64,000 nucleotides of DNA, from NCBI RefSeq assembly GCF_021401135.1, contig NZ_JACBFO010000001.1, forward strand, positions 248,001 to 312,000, given 5' to 3'. The notes under the pieces were generated by a model that did no database searches, was not told the DNA's origin, and worked only from the letters and a program-made list of their open reading frames with translations. This DNA is from Azonexus sp. R2A61 (GTDB lineage: Bacteria; Pseudomonadota; Gammaproteobacteria; Burkholderiales; Rhodocyclaceae). Both the position numbers and the translations under genes were made by a program. Below, in pieces: positions 16,993 to 26,315 of the stretch. Each line of letters starts with the position of its first letter. The first letter of the stretch is position 1.

Positions 16993-17898
16993 ATGAAACT
17001 TCCCCCGCGCGTCAGAATCGTCGAAGTCGGCCCGCGCGACGGCTTGCAGAACGAGCCGCGCGAGGTACCGACGTCAATCAAGATCGAATTGATCGACCGG
17101 CTGGCCGATGCCGGTCTGCCGGTGATCGAGACCACCGCCTTCGTTTCGCCGCGCTGGGTACCGCAAATGGCCGACGCGCCGGCGGTGCTGACCGGCATCC
17201 GCCGCCGTCCGGGCACGACCTACGCCGCGCTGACCCCCAATCTGCAGGGCTTCGACGGCGCGATTGCCGCCGGCGCCGACGAAGTGGCGATCTTCGCCGC
17301 CGCCTCGGAGGCCTTTTCGCAAAAGAACATCAACTGCTCGATCCGGGAAAGCCTGAAGCGCTTCGAGCCGGTGCTGGCCTCGGCCAGCGCGCTGGAAATC
17401 CGCGTTCGCGGCTATGTCTCCTGCGTTGTCGGCTGTCCCTACACCGGTGCGGTCGACCCGGCAGCGACGGCAGAAATCGCCGGGACGCTGTACGACATGG
17501 GCTGCTACGAAGTCTCGCTCGGCGACACCATCGGCATCGGCACCCCGGCCTCGGTCAGCCGGATGATCGAGGCCTGCGCCCGACGCGTGCCGATCGACCG
17601 GCTGGCCGGCCATTACCACGACACCAACGGCATGGCGGTGGCCAACGTGCTGGCTTCGCTGCAACTCGGCATGGCCTGCTTCGACGCCTCGGTCGCCGGG
17701 CTCGGCGGCTGTCCGTACGCGCCGGGGGCGTCGGGCAACGTGGCCACCGAGGACCTGGTGTTCCTGCTCGACGGACTGGACATCGAGACCGGTGTCGATC
17801 TGGCTGAGCTGGCGGCCACCGGTGCCTGGATCTCCCGCGCCATCGACCGACCGAACGGCGCCCGGGCCGGTCGCTCCTTCCGTGGCGAACCCCGGTGA
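16993..17898 (+). CDS. Hydroxymethylglutaryl-CoA lyase
   Basis: This 301-residue TIM-barrel enzyme of the HMGL-like family cleaves HMG-CoA to acetyl-CoA and acetoacetate, the last step of leucine degradation. Visible motifs are [13 protein letters not shown] (metal-binding Asp), [41 protein letters not shown] (metal His) and the catalytic-cysteine loop [24 protein letters not shown]. The gene would be mvaB/liuE. It sits 19 bp after the LOG gene; methylcrotonyl-CoA carboxylase and enoyl-CoA hydratase are not in the window. Confidence 0.93.
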   Translation: MKLPPRVRIVEVGPRDGLQNEPREVPTSIKIELIDRLADAGLPVIETTAFVSPRWVPQMADAPAVLTGIRRRPGTTYAALTPNLQGFDGAIAAGADEVAIFAAASEAFSQKNINCSIRESLKRFEPVLASASALEIRVRGYVSCVVGCPYTGAVDPAATAEIAGTLYDMGCYEVSLGDTIGIGTPASVSRMIEACARRVPIDRLAGHYHDTNGMAVANVLASLQLGMACFDASVAGLGGCPYAPGASGNVATEDLVFLLDGLDIETGVDLAELAATGAWISRAIDRPNGARAGRSFRGEPR

Positions 17899-18881
17899 GC
17901 CTGCTCTCCGCCATCGCCGAACTGCTCAAGCCGGCGCCGCAGCCCGATCCCGAGGTGGCGGCCGCAACCGCGCGGGTGATCGGCATGGTCGATCCGCTGG
18001 TGCGCGCCGCGCCGCGCCTCGAGCGCCAACTGGCCGAGGCGGTCCGTCACGCGCTGGGCTACTGCGCCGGGCTGGTCGATGCCTTGCCCGGACCGATCGA
18101 GATCAACCGCCAGGCCTTCGGGCGTGATCCGCTGATTCACGCACTGTTCGCCACCGCCGCCGACATCGACGAAATGCTCGGCCGCAGCCAGGCCGTGCGC
18201 GATTTTCTGGAAAAGCCGGAATGCTGGGCCAGCGACTGCTTCTGCGCGATGCTGGCCGCCCGTCGGCAGCAGAAGAAGCAGTTGGGCATGGCGCAGCAGG
18301 GCGACATCATCCGCGCCGACGTGCCGCAGGAAATCCTCTACTTTTCCGATCAGACACTGATCGAACCCAGCTGCCGGCTGGAGGTGACCCGCCAGCGGCT
18401 GCAGGCACGCGCGCTGGAAAGCCTGCTGCAGGCCTTCAATGCACACGTCGACACGCTGCGCCGCGAACGCCAGGACCTGCGTGCCGACCTGTCGGTCGAA
18501 CAGGCGCAATTGCTGCACCAGCCGCATCCGGCGCCCGAGCGCGAAACCCGCCACACCCGTCACCTGACCGAACTGGACTGCCGGCTGCGCGAAAACGCCG
18601 AAGCGTTGATGCCGGAAAACCTCGTCGTCACGCTGGCCGATTTCCTGCGCCATCCGGAAGGGGCGCTCAGCCTGACGCCGGTCAGCCTGCGCGTGGACCG
18701 GCTCGGCATCGTGCACCGGGAACCGGATAGCGACCCGCAGGTCCAAACGCTGAGTTTTCCGGAACTGACGTCGCGCGACCGCCGCCAGCACATCGCCACG
18801 CTGGTCCGCGTCTCCCGCGAAGAGGCGAGCGCCGCCGTACAACAGGCACGCGACCGCCAGAAACGCTACATCATCATCTGA
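17895..18881 (+). CDS. Conserved hypothetical protein, function unknown
   Basis: This 328-residue soluble protein starts at a GTG that overlaps the HMG-CoA lyase stop by 4 bp. I do not recognise a domain. It is mostly helical, with a likely coiled coil at about 165-235 ([39 protein letters not shown]), a Cys cluster [10 protein letters not shown] near residue 112, and a basic C-terminus ending RQKRYIII. Tight coupling to the catabolic cluster and to two DUF1289 genes is the only functional hint. Confidence 0.8.
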   Translation: MSLLSAIAELLKPAPQPDPEVAAATARVIGMVDPLVRAAPRLERQLAEAVRHALGYCAGLVDALPGPIEINRQAFGRDPLIHALFATAADIDEMLGRSQAVRDFLEKPECWASDCFCAMLAARRQQKKQLGMAQQGDIIRADVPQEILYFSDQTLIEPSCRLEVTRQRLQARALESLLQAFNAHVDTLRRERQDLRADLSVEQAQLLHQPHPAPERETRHTRHLTELDCRLRENAEALMPENLVVTLADFLRHPEGALSLTPVSLRVDRLGIVHREPDSDPQVQTLSFPELTSRDRRQHIATLVRVSREEASAAVQQARDRQKRYIII

Positions 18882-18888
18882 CCTTGCC

Positions 18889-19071
18889 ATGACCGTCGCC
18901 TCGCCCTGCATCGCCATCTGCCGCATCGATCCCGAATCGCAACGGTGCGTCGGCTGTCTGCGCACGCTGGACGAGATCGCCGCCTGGTCGCGCCTCGACG
19001 ATGCGGCGCGTCGGGCCGTCCTGCAGCACGTCGCCCGGCGTCGCGACGGCCTCGGAAAAACCACGCCATGA
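18889..19071 (+). CDS. DUF1289 small cysteine protein
   Basis: This 60-residue protein has the DUF1289 pattern SPCIAICRIDPESQRCVGCLRTLDEIAAW. The four cysteines (C-x3-C, C-x2-C) suggest a small metal site. DUF1289 proteins are widespread in proteobacteria and of unknown role. The stop overlaps the start of the following gene, itself DUF1289-like. Confidence 0.85.
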   Translation: MTVASPCIAICRIDPESQRCVGCLRTLDEIAAWSRLDDAARRAVLQHVARRRDGLGKTTP

Positions 19072-19238
19072 ACGACGAAATGGACGATCTCTATCCCTGC
19101 GTCGGCGTCTGCATGACCGATCCGGATTCCGGCTATTGCCTGGGTTGCGGCCGACCGCCGCTGGTCAGCCCGACGGTTGTCGTCGAACGCATTCCGCTCG
19201 CCCCGCCGGCCACCAGGGCCGACGACGACGACCACTGA
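19068..19238 (+). CDS. Second DUF1289-like small cysteine protein
   Basis: This 56-residue protein starts at ATG 19068 inside the previous stop (ATGA). It carries YPCVGVCMTDPDSGYCLGCGRPP, the same C-x3-C ... C-x2-C spacing as its neighbour but without the RTLDEI helix. It ends in an acidic tail (RADDDDH). The short length and tandem position suggest duplication and divergence. It is the last gene of the co-directional cluster. Confidence 0.75.
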   Translation: MNDEMDDLYPCVGVCMTDPDSGYCLGCGRPPLVSPTVVVERIPLAPPATRADDDDH

Positions 19239-19344
19239 GCGCCCCTCCCGAACGCCCCTGAAGGCCCGCCGCCGCGGGATTTCCGGCTGACAGCCGGAAG
19301 TGCATCAGCGTAGAATTAAGCGCTTATAAACCAGGGGGATCACC

Positions 19345-20958
19345 ATGAGTTTCCGCAACCGGCTGTTGTTCGGCATGACCCTGATCATGGCCGCCTTCAT
19401 CGCTGCGATTGTTGTCGCCTATGCCGGGCTGCGCGCCGCATCGGGCGGTTTCGGCCACTTCCTCGACGGGGTCGGCACGCTGCGCCAGGCCTATGGCGAG
19501 ATGTACGCCCAGGGCCTGCAGATGGGTCAGGCCCTGCGCAACATCACGCTCGATCCGGACAACCCCAAGGCCTACAAGAACCTCGACAAGGCCCGCGAGG
19601 ATTTCAACAAGGCCCGCGACCTCGCGGCCAGGACCGCCGCCATCGTGCCCGGCTTCGCCGACGGCGTGGCCGCACTGGAGACCCTGGTCGGACGCCAGTT
19701 CGACGCCCAGCAGGCGGTGCTGGCCGCGCTCAAGGCCAGCCAGCACGAACAGGCCCGGGCGCTGATCAATGCCACGGAAACGCCGGCCTGGCGCGCGCTC
19801 AAGCAGGTTCTGCTGGACGATCTGGAACGGCTGAACCAGCGCACCGGCGACGAAAGGCAGGCGGTCGCCGATCAGGTCGAGCGCTATCAGACCATCATCG
19901 TCCTGCTCAGCCTGTGCGGCATCGCGGTCGCCATCGGCAGCGTCGTCGGGACGCTGGCCTATGTCCGGCGCGAACTCGGCGGCGAACCGGCCTACGCCCG
20001 TCAGGTGGCGCGCGCCGTCGCCACCGGCGATCTCGGCCAGCTGATCCGCACCGCCGCCGGCGACCGCAACAGCCTGATCGCCGCGCTGGCCGACATGCAG
20101 GCACAGCTGCGCCAACTGGTCGGCACCCTGGCCGAACATGCCCGCGATGTCGACCTGGCCGCCAGCCAGGTGACCGCCGCGACCGGCAAGGTTGCCGACG
20201 GCAGCCGCCAGCAGCTGGCTTGCGCCGGCGAGATGGTCGGCAATGCGCAGAACCTGGCCGACAGCCTGCACCAGGTGACCAGCGCCGTCGATCAGGCCGG
20301 ACGGATCGTCGTCGCCTCGACCGAGGTCGCCAACAGCGGCGCGACGCTGGCCGGACGCGCCGCCACCGAAGCCGAAGCGATGGCCGATTCGGTGCGGTCG
20401 ACCGCGCTGCACGTCGAAAAACTGGGCACCCAGTCGGCGCAGATCACGTCGATTCTCGGCGTCATTTCCGACATCGCCAGCCAGACCAACCTGCTGGCGC
20501 TCAATGCAGCGATCGAGGCGGCGCGCGCCGGCGAGCAGGGCCGCGGCTTCGCCGTGGTGGCCGACGAAGTGCGCAAGCTGGCCGAACGGACGACGCAATC
20601 GACCGCCGAAATCTCGGCGATGGTCGACAGCATCCAGTCCGGCACGCAACGCGCCGTCGAAGGCATGGAATCCGGCCTGCGCCAGGTCGGCGACAGCGTG
20701 ACGCTGGCCAGGCAGGCCCGCGAAGCCTTCGACCGGATGAACGCCAGTTCGCAGGAGGTCAATGCCGTGGTCCGCCAGATCGCCAGCGCGATCGACGTCG
20801 AAAGCGACAACGAACAGGCGATCCACGCGCATGTGCAGCAGGTGCGCGGGCTGATCGAGCAGAACGACCTGGCGCTCAGCCAGGTGGTCGAATTCGCCAG
20901 CCGGCTGGGGGCCGTGTCGCACGCCCTCAACGAATCGGTCGGCCGCTTCCGGCTGTAA
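19345..20958 (+). CDS. Methyl-accepting chemotaxis protein
   Basis: This 537-residue chemoreceptor has one membrane helix at about 8-29, a roughly 150-residue periplasmic helical sensor domain, a second helix near 187-207, a HAMP-like linker, and the signalling hairpin [20 protein letters not shown] followed by [20 protein letters not shown] clear AGGGGGAT site precedes the ATG. No C-terminal NWETF pentapeptide is present; it ends GRFRL. The sensed ligand is unknown. It is a monocistronic gene between the catabolic cluster and the DJ-1-like gene. Confidence 0.92.
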   Translation: MSFRNRLLFGMTLIMAAFIAAIVVAYAGLRAASGGFGHFLDGVGTLRQAYGEMYAQGLQMGQALRNITLDPDNPKAYKNLDKAREDFNKARDLAARTAAIVPGFADGVAALETLVGRQFDAQQAVLAALKASQHEQARALINATETPAWRALKQVLLDDLERLNQRTGDERQAVADQVERYQTIIVLLSLCGIAVAIGSVVGTLAYVRRELGGEPAYARQVARAVATGDLGQLIRTAAGDRNSLIAALADMQAQLRQLVGTLAEHARDVDLAASQVTAATGKVADGSRQQLACAGEMVGNAQNLADSLHQVTSAVDQAGRIVVASTEVANSGATLAGRAATEAEAMADSVRSTALHVEKLGTQSAQITSILGVISDIASQTNLLALNAAIEAARAGEQGRGFAVVADEVRKLAERTTQSTAEISAMVDSIQSGTQRAVEGMESGLRQVGDSVTLARQAREAFDRMNASSQEVNAVVRQIASAIDVESDNEQAIHAHVQQVRGLIEQNDLALSQVVEFASRLGAVSHALNESVGRFRL

Positions 20959-20966
20959 GCCGGCCC

Positions 20967-20989
20967 GGGCGTGCCGCCGCGGCACGCCC
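20967..20989 (+). terminator. GC-rich hairpin after the chemoreceptor gene
   Basis: The stem GGGCGTGCC / GGCACGCCC (9 bp perfect, loop GCCGC) lies 8 bp past the stop. It lacks a T-run, so intrinsic termination is uncertain. Confidence 0.45.
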
Positions 20990-21108
20990 ATCGGGCACCC
21001 CCCGGAACCATCCCGCTGCACGGCGGTCCTCGTAGCATGGGATTGCTACCCGCCCGGTCGGCCGGGCGAGCACAATCGTTGCGCCACCCACACCACGAGG
21101 AGACAACG

Positions 21109-21690
21109 ATGGCTACCAAGAAAATCCTGATGATCACCGGCGATTTCACCGAGGATTACGAAACCATGGTGCCTTTCCAGGCACTGCTGATGGTCGGTCA
21201 TGCGGTCGACGCCGTCTGCCCCGGCAAAAAGGCCGGCGAATCGGTCAAGACGGCGATCCACGATTTCGAGGGCGACCAGACCTACAGCGAGAAACCGGGT
21301 CACAACTTCACGCTGAACGCCAGCTTCGCCGACATCGATCCGAGCGCCTACGATGCGCTGGTCATCCCCGGCGGCCGCGCCCCGGAATACCTGCGCCTGA
21401 ACCCGGCGGTGATCGCTGCCGTCCGCCATTTCATGACAGCCGGCAAACCGGTCGCCGCGATCTGCCACGGCGCCCAGCTGCTGGCTGCCGCCGGCGTGCT
21501 GCAGGGCCGTTCGTGCAGCGCCTATCCGGCCTGCGCGCCGGAAGTCGCGGCGGCCGGCGGCAGCTATGCCGAAATTCCGGTGGACCAGGCGACGGTAGAC
21601 GGTAATCTGGTCACCGCGCCGGCCTGGCCGGCGCACCCGGACTGGCTGGCCAAGTTCCTCAAGGTACTGGGCAGCCGCATCGAAGCCTGA
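21109..21690 (+). CDS. DJ-1/PfpI-family protein
   Basis: This 193-residue protein has the nucleophile elbow [18 protein letters not shown] with its cysteine, and [15 protein letters not shown] upstream, as in PfpI/YhbO-type glyoxalase III, deglycase or amidase-like proteins. The ATG at 21109 follows CGAGGAGA. No partner gene indicates a substrate; it is followed by a small ribbon-helix-helix protein gene. Confidence 0.87.
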   Translation: MATKKILMITGDFTEDYETMVPFQALLMVGHAVDAVCPGKKAGESVKTAIHDFEGDQTYSEKPGHNFTLNASFADIDPSAYDALVIPGGRAPEYLRLNPAVIAAVRHFMTAGKPVAAICHGAQLLAAAGVLQGRSCSAYPACAPEVAAAGGSYAEIPVDQATVDGNLVTAPAWPAHPDWLAKFLKVLGSRIEA

Positions 21691-21713
21691 GCGAGCCGAA
21701 CGCGAGGTGTCCC

Positions 21714-22025
21714 ATGTGCGAGATTTACGTCAAGGCCGACCCGATGCTCTACGAATCGCGCTCGCGGTCGTTGCGCATCCACGGCTGCGTCACCAAGATC
21801 CGGCTGGAAAACCACTTCTGGGACATCCTCGCCGACATCGCCGCCGGCGACGGTTACACGACCAACCAGCTGATCGCCAAGCTGTACGACGAGTTGCTGG
21901 AATACCGGGGCGAAATCGACAACTTCGCCTCCTTCCTGCGCGTTAGCTGCCTGCGCTACCTGAGCCTGCGCAAACCGGCGGCCGAACGGCCCAACCTGGC
22001 CGTGCTCAGCCGACCGGCTGCCTGA
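21714..22025 (+). CDS. Ribbon-helix-helix domain protein
   Basis: This 103-residue protein resembles the RHH_4 family: SLRIHGCVTKIRLENHFWDILADIAAGDGYTTNQLIAKLYDEL forms a beta-strand and two helices typical of MetJ/Arc-like DNA-binding dimers. FASFLRVSCLRYL follows. These proteins are common in proteobacteria, and their targets are unknown. It is 23 bp downstream of the DJ-1-like gene and probably co-transcribed. Confidence 0.75.
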   Translation: MCEIYVKADPMLYESRSRSLRIHGCVTKIRLENHFWDILADIAAGDGYTTNQLIAKLYDELLEYRGEIDNFASFLRVSCLRYLSLRKPAAERPNLAVLSRPAA

Positions 22026-22043
22026 ACGGCGGTTTTTCCGTCG

Positions 22044-22065
22044 CTGCTGCGGTCGACCGCAGCAG
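22044..22065. repeat. 22-bp perfect palindrome between convergent genes
   Basis: CTGCTGCGGTC is followed by its exact reverse complement, centred on GGTCGACC. It lies between the RHH gene and the convergent amidohydrolase gene, where a bidirectional hairpin could work as a terminator, although no T-run follows. Confidence 0.8.
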
Positions 22066-22089
22066 GACGCGATTTTCCCCGCGCGCCGG

Positions 22090-23262
22090 TTAGGCGGGCA
22101 GCCAGCGGCGCACCAGGTGCACCCAGTAGCTGGCGCCCAAGGTCAGCAGTTCGTCGTTGAAGTCGTAATGCGGGTTGTGCAGCGTGCAGCCGCCGCTACC
22201 CGGGCCGTTGCCCAGCCACACGTAGCAACCCGGCTTTTCCTGCAGCATGTAGGCGAAATCCTCGGCGCCCATCGACGGCAGGATGTCGGTCAGCACCTTG
22301 TCGGCGCCGAACAGCTCGGCCGCCACCTGCTGGCAGAATTTCGCCTCGGCCGGGCTGTTGACCGTGGGCGGATAGCGATGATCGAAGCGCACCGAAATCT
22401 GCGCCCCGTTGGCCGCGGCAATGCCGCTGCACAGACGCTCGATGGCGCGCTCGACGGTTTCCTGGACGTCCGGCTTGAAGCTGCGGATGGTGCCGCGCAA
22501 CACGACCTCCTCGGGAATCACGTTCCAGGCGTCGCCGGCATGGATCTGCGTGACGCTGACCACCGCCGACTCGCAGGGATGCAAAGTCCGGCTGACGACG
22601 GTCTGCAGCGCCTGCACCAGTTGCGCCGCGGTGACGATGGCGTCCACGCCCTGATGCGGCATCGCCGCGTGGCAACCGTGGCCGCGCACGACGATTTCCA
22701 GGCCGCAGGTGCCAGCCATCACCGGCCCCGGCATCGCCATCATCTCGCCGACCGGAATGCCCGGCCAGTTGTGCAGGCCGAACACCGCCTCGACCGGGAA
22801 CTGCTCGAACAGGCCGTCCTCGATCATCACCCGAGCCCCGCCTTCGGCTTCCTCGGCCGGCTGGAAGATGAACACGACAGTCCCGTCGAAACCCGGATCG
22901 CCGGCCAGATAGCGCGCCGCACCGAGCAACATGGCGGTGTGGCCGTCGTGGCCGCAGGCGTGCATCTTGCCGGGATGCTTCGAGTGGTGCGGGAATTCGT
23001 TCAGTTCGGCGAGCGGCAGCGCATCCATGTCGGCGCGCAGGCCGATCGTCCGCGTCGAACTGCCGGCCTTGAGGACGCCGACAACACCGGTTTTGGCCAG
23101 CCCACGATGGACTTCCAGCCCGTAGCGTTCCAGCTCGCGGGCGACGACGTCGGCGGTACGGTTCTCGTTGAAGGCCAGTTCCGGGTGCGCGTGGATGTCG
23201 CGGCGCAGTGCGGTCAACTCGGCGAGAAAGGGCAATTCCAGCAAAGGATGGGCGTGGGGCAT
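22090..23262 (-). CDS. M20-family amidohydrolase (hippurate hydrolase-like)
   Basis: This 390-residue metallopeptidase-fold enzyme has metal ligands in MHACGHDGHTAMLLG, FQPAEEAEGGARVMIEDG (catalytic Glu pair), VFGLHNWPGIP and PSMGAEDFAYML. The dimerisation insert RGHGCHAAMPHQGVDAI is also present. The family hydrolyses N-acyl or N-aromatic amino acids such as hippurate or indole-acetyl conjugates. It is a single gene, divergent from rapZ. Confidence 0.9.
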   Translation of the reverse strand: MPHAHPLLELPFLAELTALRRDIHAHPELAFNENRTADVVARELERYGLEVHRGLAKTGVVGVLKAGSSTRTIGLRADMDALPLAELNEFPHHSKHPGKMHACGHDGHTAMLLGAARYLAGDPGFDGTVVFIFQPAEEAEGGARVMIEDGLFEQFPVEAVFGLHNWPGIPVGEMMAMPGPVMAGTCGLEIVVRGHGCHAAMPHQGVDAIVTAAQLVQALQTVVSRTLHPCESAVVSVTQIHAGDAWNVIPEEVVLRGTIRSFKPDVQETVERAIERLCSGIAAANGAQISVRFDHRYPPTVNSPAEAKFCQQVAAELFGADKVLTDILPSMGAEDFAYMLQEKPGCYVWLGNGPGSGGCTLHNPHYDFNDELLTLGASYWVHLVRRWLPA

Positions 23263-23331
23263 GACAGTCTCCTTTTTTTGAATTATGCCGTGGCTTGCCG
23301 TCGGCGAGACCCTTCATTATGCTCTGCCACC

Positions 23332-24177
23332 ATGCAACTCGTCCTGATCAGCGGCCTGTCCGGTTCCGGCAAGTCGGTCGCCCTCCACCTGCTCGAAGAC
23401 GCCGGCTATTACTGCGTGGACAACCTGCCGGTCACGATGCTGACGGTCCTCGTCCGCATGCTCAAGGAAGAACAGGTGCGCAAGCTGGCCGTCGCCATCG
23501 ACGCCCGCTCCGGCGGCGGTATCGACCAGTTGCCGGACAAGCTGCGCATGCTGGCCGAGGATGGCGTGCGCCACGCCTTCCTGTTCCTCTATTCGAACGA
23601 GGACACCCTGCTCCGCCGCTACTCGGAGTCGCGCCGGCGCCACCCGCTGGCCGCCGACAACCGGACGCTGGCCGAAGCCATCCGCCTCGAACGCAGCCTG
23701 CTCGAACCGATTTCGTCGCTCGGCCACCGCATCGACACCAGCGGCCTGAAGGCCAACGCGCTGCGCGAATGGGTCCGCCAGTTCATCGAAACCGAACCCG
23801 GCCAGGGCCTGACGCTGATGTTCCAGTCCTTCGGCTTCAAGCACGGCCTGCCGCTCGACGCCGACCTGGTCTACGACGTGCGCTGCCTGCCCAACCCGCA
23901 TTACGACCCCGAGCTGAAGCCGCTCACCGGGCGCGATCAGCCGGTCATCGACTTCCTTGAAGGTCAGGCGGAAGTGCAGCGCATGCGCGGCGACATCGCC
24001 CGCTTCGTCGGCGACTGGCTGCCGGCTTACATCGCCGACAACCGCAACTACCTGACGGTGGCCATCGGCTGCACCGGCGGCCAGCATCGCTCGGTCTACC
24101 TGGCCGAAGCGCTCGGCCGCGAATTCGCCGGCCGCGCCCGCGTGCTGGTCCGGCATCGCACGCTGGCCGGCGGCTGA
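23332..24177 (+). CDS. rapZ: RapZ, RNase adapter / nucleotide-binding protein
   Basis: This 281-residue protein has a P-loop LISGLSGSGKSVALHLLED at its N-terminus and the conserved C-terminal segment YLTVAIGCTGGQHRSVYLAEAL. In enterobacteria RapZ directs RNase E to the GlmZ sRNA and senses glucosamine-6-phosphate. The usual ptsN/hprK neighbours are absent from the visible upstream region, which holds a divergent amidohydrolase. The next gene overlaps its stop by one base. Confidence 0.92.
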   Translation: MQLVLISGLSGSGKSVALHLLEDAGYYCVDNLPVTMLTVLVRMLKEEQVRKLAVAIDARSGGGIDQLPDKLRMLAEDGVRHAFLFLYSNEDTLLRRYSESRRRHPLAADNRTLAEAIRLERSLLEPISSLGHRIDTSGLKANALREWVRQFIETEPGQGLTLMFQSFGFKHGLPLDADLVYDVRCLPNPHYDPELKPLTGRDQPVIDFLEGQAEVQRMRGDIARFVGDWLPAYIADNRNYLTVAIGCTGGQHRSVYLAEALGREFAGRARVLVRHRTLAGG

Positions 24178-24551
24178 TGCCCTGGCTGGCGCTGATCCGG
24201 CCGGGCGACTGGCTGGTCCTGCTGCTCGGCGCCGCCGTCGTCGGCCTGTCGGTACCGATGTTCTGGCAGGGCGGTCTGGCCGACCGCGCCATCGTCCGCC
24301 AGGAAGGCCGCGTCTTTGCCGAAATCGACCTCAAGGCAAAAAAGCAGCTCGCCGTGCCCGGCCCGCTCGGCACCACGCTGATCGCCGTCGAACCCGGCCG
24401 CGCCCGCGTGGTTTCCGACCCCGGCCCGCGCCAGTACTGCGTCAAGCAGGGCTGGCTGATGCGCCCGGGCGAAATCGCCATCTGCGCCCCCAACCGCGTC
24501 AGCCTGCAGATCGCCGGCCGGACCAAGGTCTATGACTCGCTCAGTTACTGA
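24177..24551 (+). CDS. NusG domain II-containing protein
   Basis: This 124-residue protein has one N-terminal membrane helix (DWLVLLLGAAVVGLSVPMFW) and a C-terminal beta-barrel domain of the NusG_II type (VVSDPGPRQYCVKQGWLMRPGEIAICAPNRVSLQIAG). It overlaps the rapZ stop (TGATG), and the next gene begins inside its 3' end by 20 bp. This domain is commonly paired with a Gx-transporter-like membrane protein, as here. The role is not established from sequence. Confidence 0.75.
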   Translation: MPWLALIRPGDWLVLLLGAAVVGLSVPMFWQGGLADRAIVRQEGRVFAEIDLKAKKQLAVPGPLGTTLIAVEPGRARVVSDPGPRQYCVKQGWLMRPGEIAICAPNRVSLQIAGRTKVYDSLSY

Positions 24552-25065
24552 ACTGACGATCACCGCCGAAGACCGGCGCATCGCCTGGCTGGCCACCGCC
24601 GCCGTCGGGCTGTCGCTGGTCGACGCGGCGATCCCGTCGCCGCTGCCCGGCGTCAAGCCCGGGCTGGCCAACATCGTCACGCTGGTCGTGCTGGTTCGTT
24701 ACGGCTGGCGCGAAGCGGTGTGGGTCAGCGCCCTGCGCATCCTGGCCGGCAGCCTGCTGCTCGGTTATTTCCTGGCGCCCGGCTTCTTCCTGTCGCTGAC
24801 CGGCAGCACGCTCAGCCTGCTCACGCTGGGCCTCGCCCACCGCCTGCCGGCGCGCTGGTTCGGACCGGTCAGCCTGTCCATTCTCGCCGCCTTCGCCCAT
24901 ATCGGCGGCCAGTTGCTGCTCGCCCGCCTCTGGCTGATCCCACACGACGGCGTGTTCCTGCTGATCCCGGTGTTTGCCGGCGCGGCGCTGGTCTTCGGCA
25001 CCATCAACGGGCTGATCGCGGCTAAACTGCTCAGCGAAGCCCCACCCGCGGAAACCCAACCATGA
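24532..25065 (+). CDS. Gx-transporter family membrane protein
   Basis: This 177-residue protein with about five membrane helices resembles the Gx_transp/heptaprenyl diphosphate synthase component I family: PSPLPGVKPGLANIVTLVVLVRYGWREAVWVSALRILAGSLLLG. It overlaps the upstream NusG-II gene by 20 bp and the ubiX start by 4 bp. I recall the same domain pair as EetA/EetB of flavin-based electron transfer in Listeria, but that link is from memory and other parts of that system are absent. A quinone or isoprenoid-related role is possible given ubiX downstream. Confidence 0.75.
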   Translation: MTRSVTELTITAEDRRIAWLATAAVGLSLVDAAIPSPLPGVKPGLANIVTLVVLVRYGWREAVWVSALRILAGSLLLGYFLAPGFFLSLTGSTLSLLTLGLAHRLPARWFGPVSLSILAAFAHIGGQLLLARLWLIPHDGVFLLIPVFAGAALVFGTINGLIAAKLLSEAPPAETQP

Positions 25066-25670
25066 GTCAGACCGTCTGCCTTGCCCTGACCGGCGCCTCC
25101 GGCATGCCCTACGGGCTGCGCCTGCTCGAAAGCCTGCTCGCCGCCGGCTGCCGCGTGCAGCTGCTGTATTCGCAGGCGGCGCAGATCGTCGCCCGGCAGG
25201 AAATGGATGTCGACCTGCCGTCGCGCCCGGCCGATGCCAAAGCCGCGCTGATTTCGCGTTTTCCTGCGGTCGACCCCGACAAACTGCAGGTTTTCGGCCG
25301 CGAGGAATGGTTCGCACCGGTCGCCTCCGGTTCCAATCCGCCCGACGCGATGATCGTCTGCCCGTGCACGATGGGTACGCTGGCCGCCATCGCCCAGGGC
25401 CTGTCGGACAACCTGATCGAGCGCGCCGCCGACGTCGTCCTCAAGGAAGGCCGCAAGCTGGTGCTGGTGCCGCGCGAAGCGCCGTTCTCGGTGATCCACC
25501 TGGAAAACATGCTGCGGCTGGCACGCGCCGGCGCGGTGATCCTGCCGCCCAATCCTGGCTTCTACCATCACCCGCAGAACATCGGCGACATCGTCGATTT
25601 CGTCGTCGCCCGCATCCTCGACCAGATCGCCGTACCGCACACGCTGATGCAACGCTGGGGCGACGCCTGA
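25062..25670 (+). CDS. ubiX: UbiX flavin prenyltransferase
   Basis: This 202-residue flavoprotein makes prenylated FMN for the UbiD decarboxylase of ubiquinone synthesis. Characteristic pieces are the N-terminal LALTGASGMPYGLRLLESLL, the active-site PVASGSNPPDAMIVCPCTMGTLAAIAQGLSDNLIERAADV, LVLVPREAPFSVIHLENMLRL and NPGFYHHPQNIGDIVDFVVARILD. It overlaps the Gx-transporter gene by 4 bp and the next start by one base. Confidence 0.93.
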   Translation: MSQTVCLALTGASGMPYGLRLLESLLAAGCRVQLLYSQAAQIVARQEMDVDLPSRPADAKAALISRFPAVDPDKLQVFGREEWFAPVASGSNPPDAMIVCPCTMGTLAAIAQGLSDNLIERAADVVLKEGRKLVLVPREAPFSVIHLENMLRLARAGAVILPPNPGFYHHPQNIGDIVDFVVARILDQIAVPHTLMQRWGDA

Positions 25671-26296
25671 TGGCCTGGTTCGACTTCCTGCGCGCCACCG
25701 GCGGCGGCGTCGAAACGCTGGACATCCCGCTGTTCCCGCTCGGTACCGTGCTGTTCCCGGGCAGCATGCTGCCGCTCAAGGTCTTCGAACAGCGCTACCT
25801 GGAGATGACCGCCACCTGCCTGAAGGACGGCAGCCCGTTCGGCATCTGCCTGATCGACCAGGGCCATGAAGTCGGCGAAGCGGCGCTGCCGCACCTGGTC
25901 GGCACGCTGGCGCACATCGAAAAATGGGACATGGAACAGCTCGGCATCCTGCATATCGCGGTCTCCGGCAGCCGCCGCTTCCGCATCCTCGACCACGAAG
26001 TCGGCCAGGGAAAACTGCTCGAAGCCAACGTCGAACTGCTGCCGGAAAACGAAGCGCCGCTGCCGCAGAACCGCGAACGCCTGCTGCCGCTGCTGCAGCG
26101 CGTGGTCGCCGACCTCGGTCCGGAACGCATGCCCGAACCGCACCGTTACGACAGCGCCAGCTGGGTCGGCTACCGGATCACCGAAGTGCTGCCGATCCAG
26201 AATCTGGCCAAGCAGAAACTGCTCGAACTCGACGATCCGCTGGCGCGGCTGGAAATCCTCGAAAAATTCCTAGACCAGCGCAGCCTGCTGGTCTGA
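25670..26296 (+). CDS. LON peptidase substrate-binding domain protein
   Basis: This 208-residue protein consists of the LON N-terminal domain only: LDIPLFPLGTVLFPGSMLPLKVFEQRYLEM, FGICLIDQGHEVGE and FRILDHEVGQG, with no ATPase or protease part. Stand-alone LON-N proteins are common in proteobacteria and of uncertain function. Its start overlaps the ubiX stop (TGATG), so it ends the rapZ-to-ubiX transcript. Confidence 0.88.
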   Translation: MAWFDFLRATGGGVETLDIPLFPLGTVLFPGSMLPLKVFEQRYLEMTATCLKDGSPFGICLIDQGHEVGEAALPHLVGTLAHIEKWDMEQLGILHIAVSGSRRFRILDHEVGQGKLLEANVELLPENEAPLPQNRERLLPLLQRVVADLGPERMPEPHRYDSASWVGYRITEVLPIQNLAKQKLLELDDPLARLEILEKFLDQRSLLV

Positions 26297-26315
26297 AACC
26301 GACCAGTGGCTCGGT

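Noticed and set aside
19281..19299. Hairpin TTCCGGCT/AGCCGGAA before the chemoreceptor gene as a terminator
   Set aside because: It has a short stem and no T-run on either strand; support is too weak to list as a terminator.
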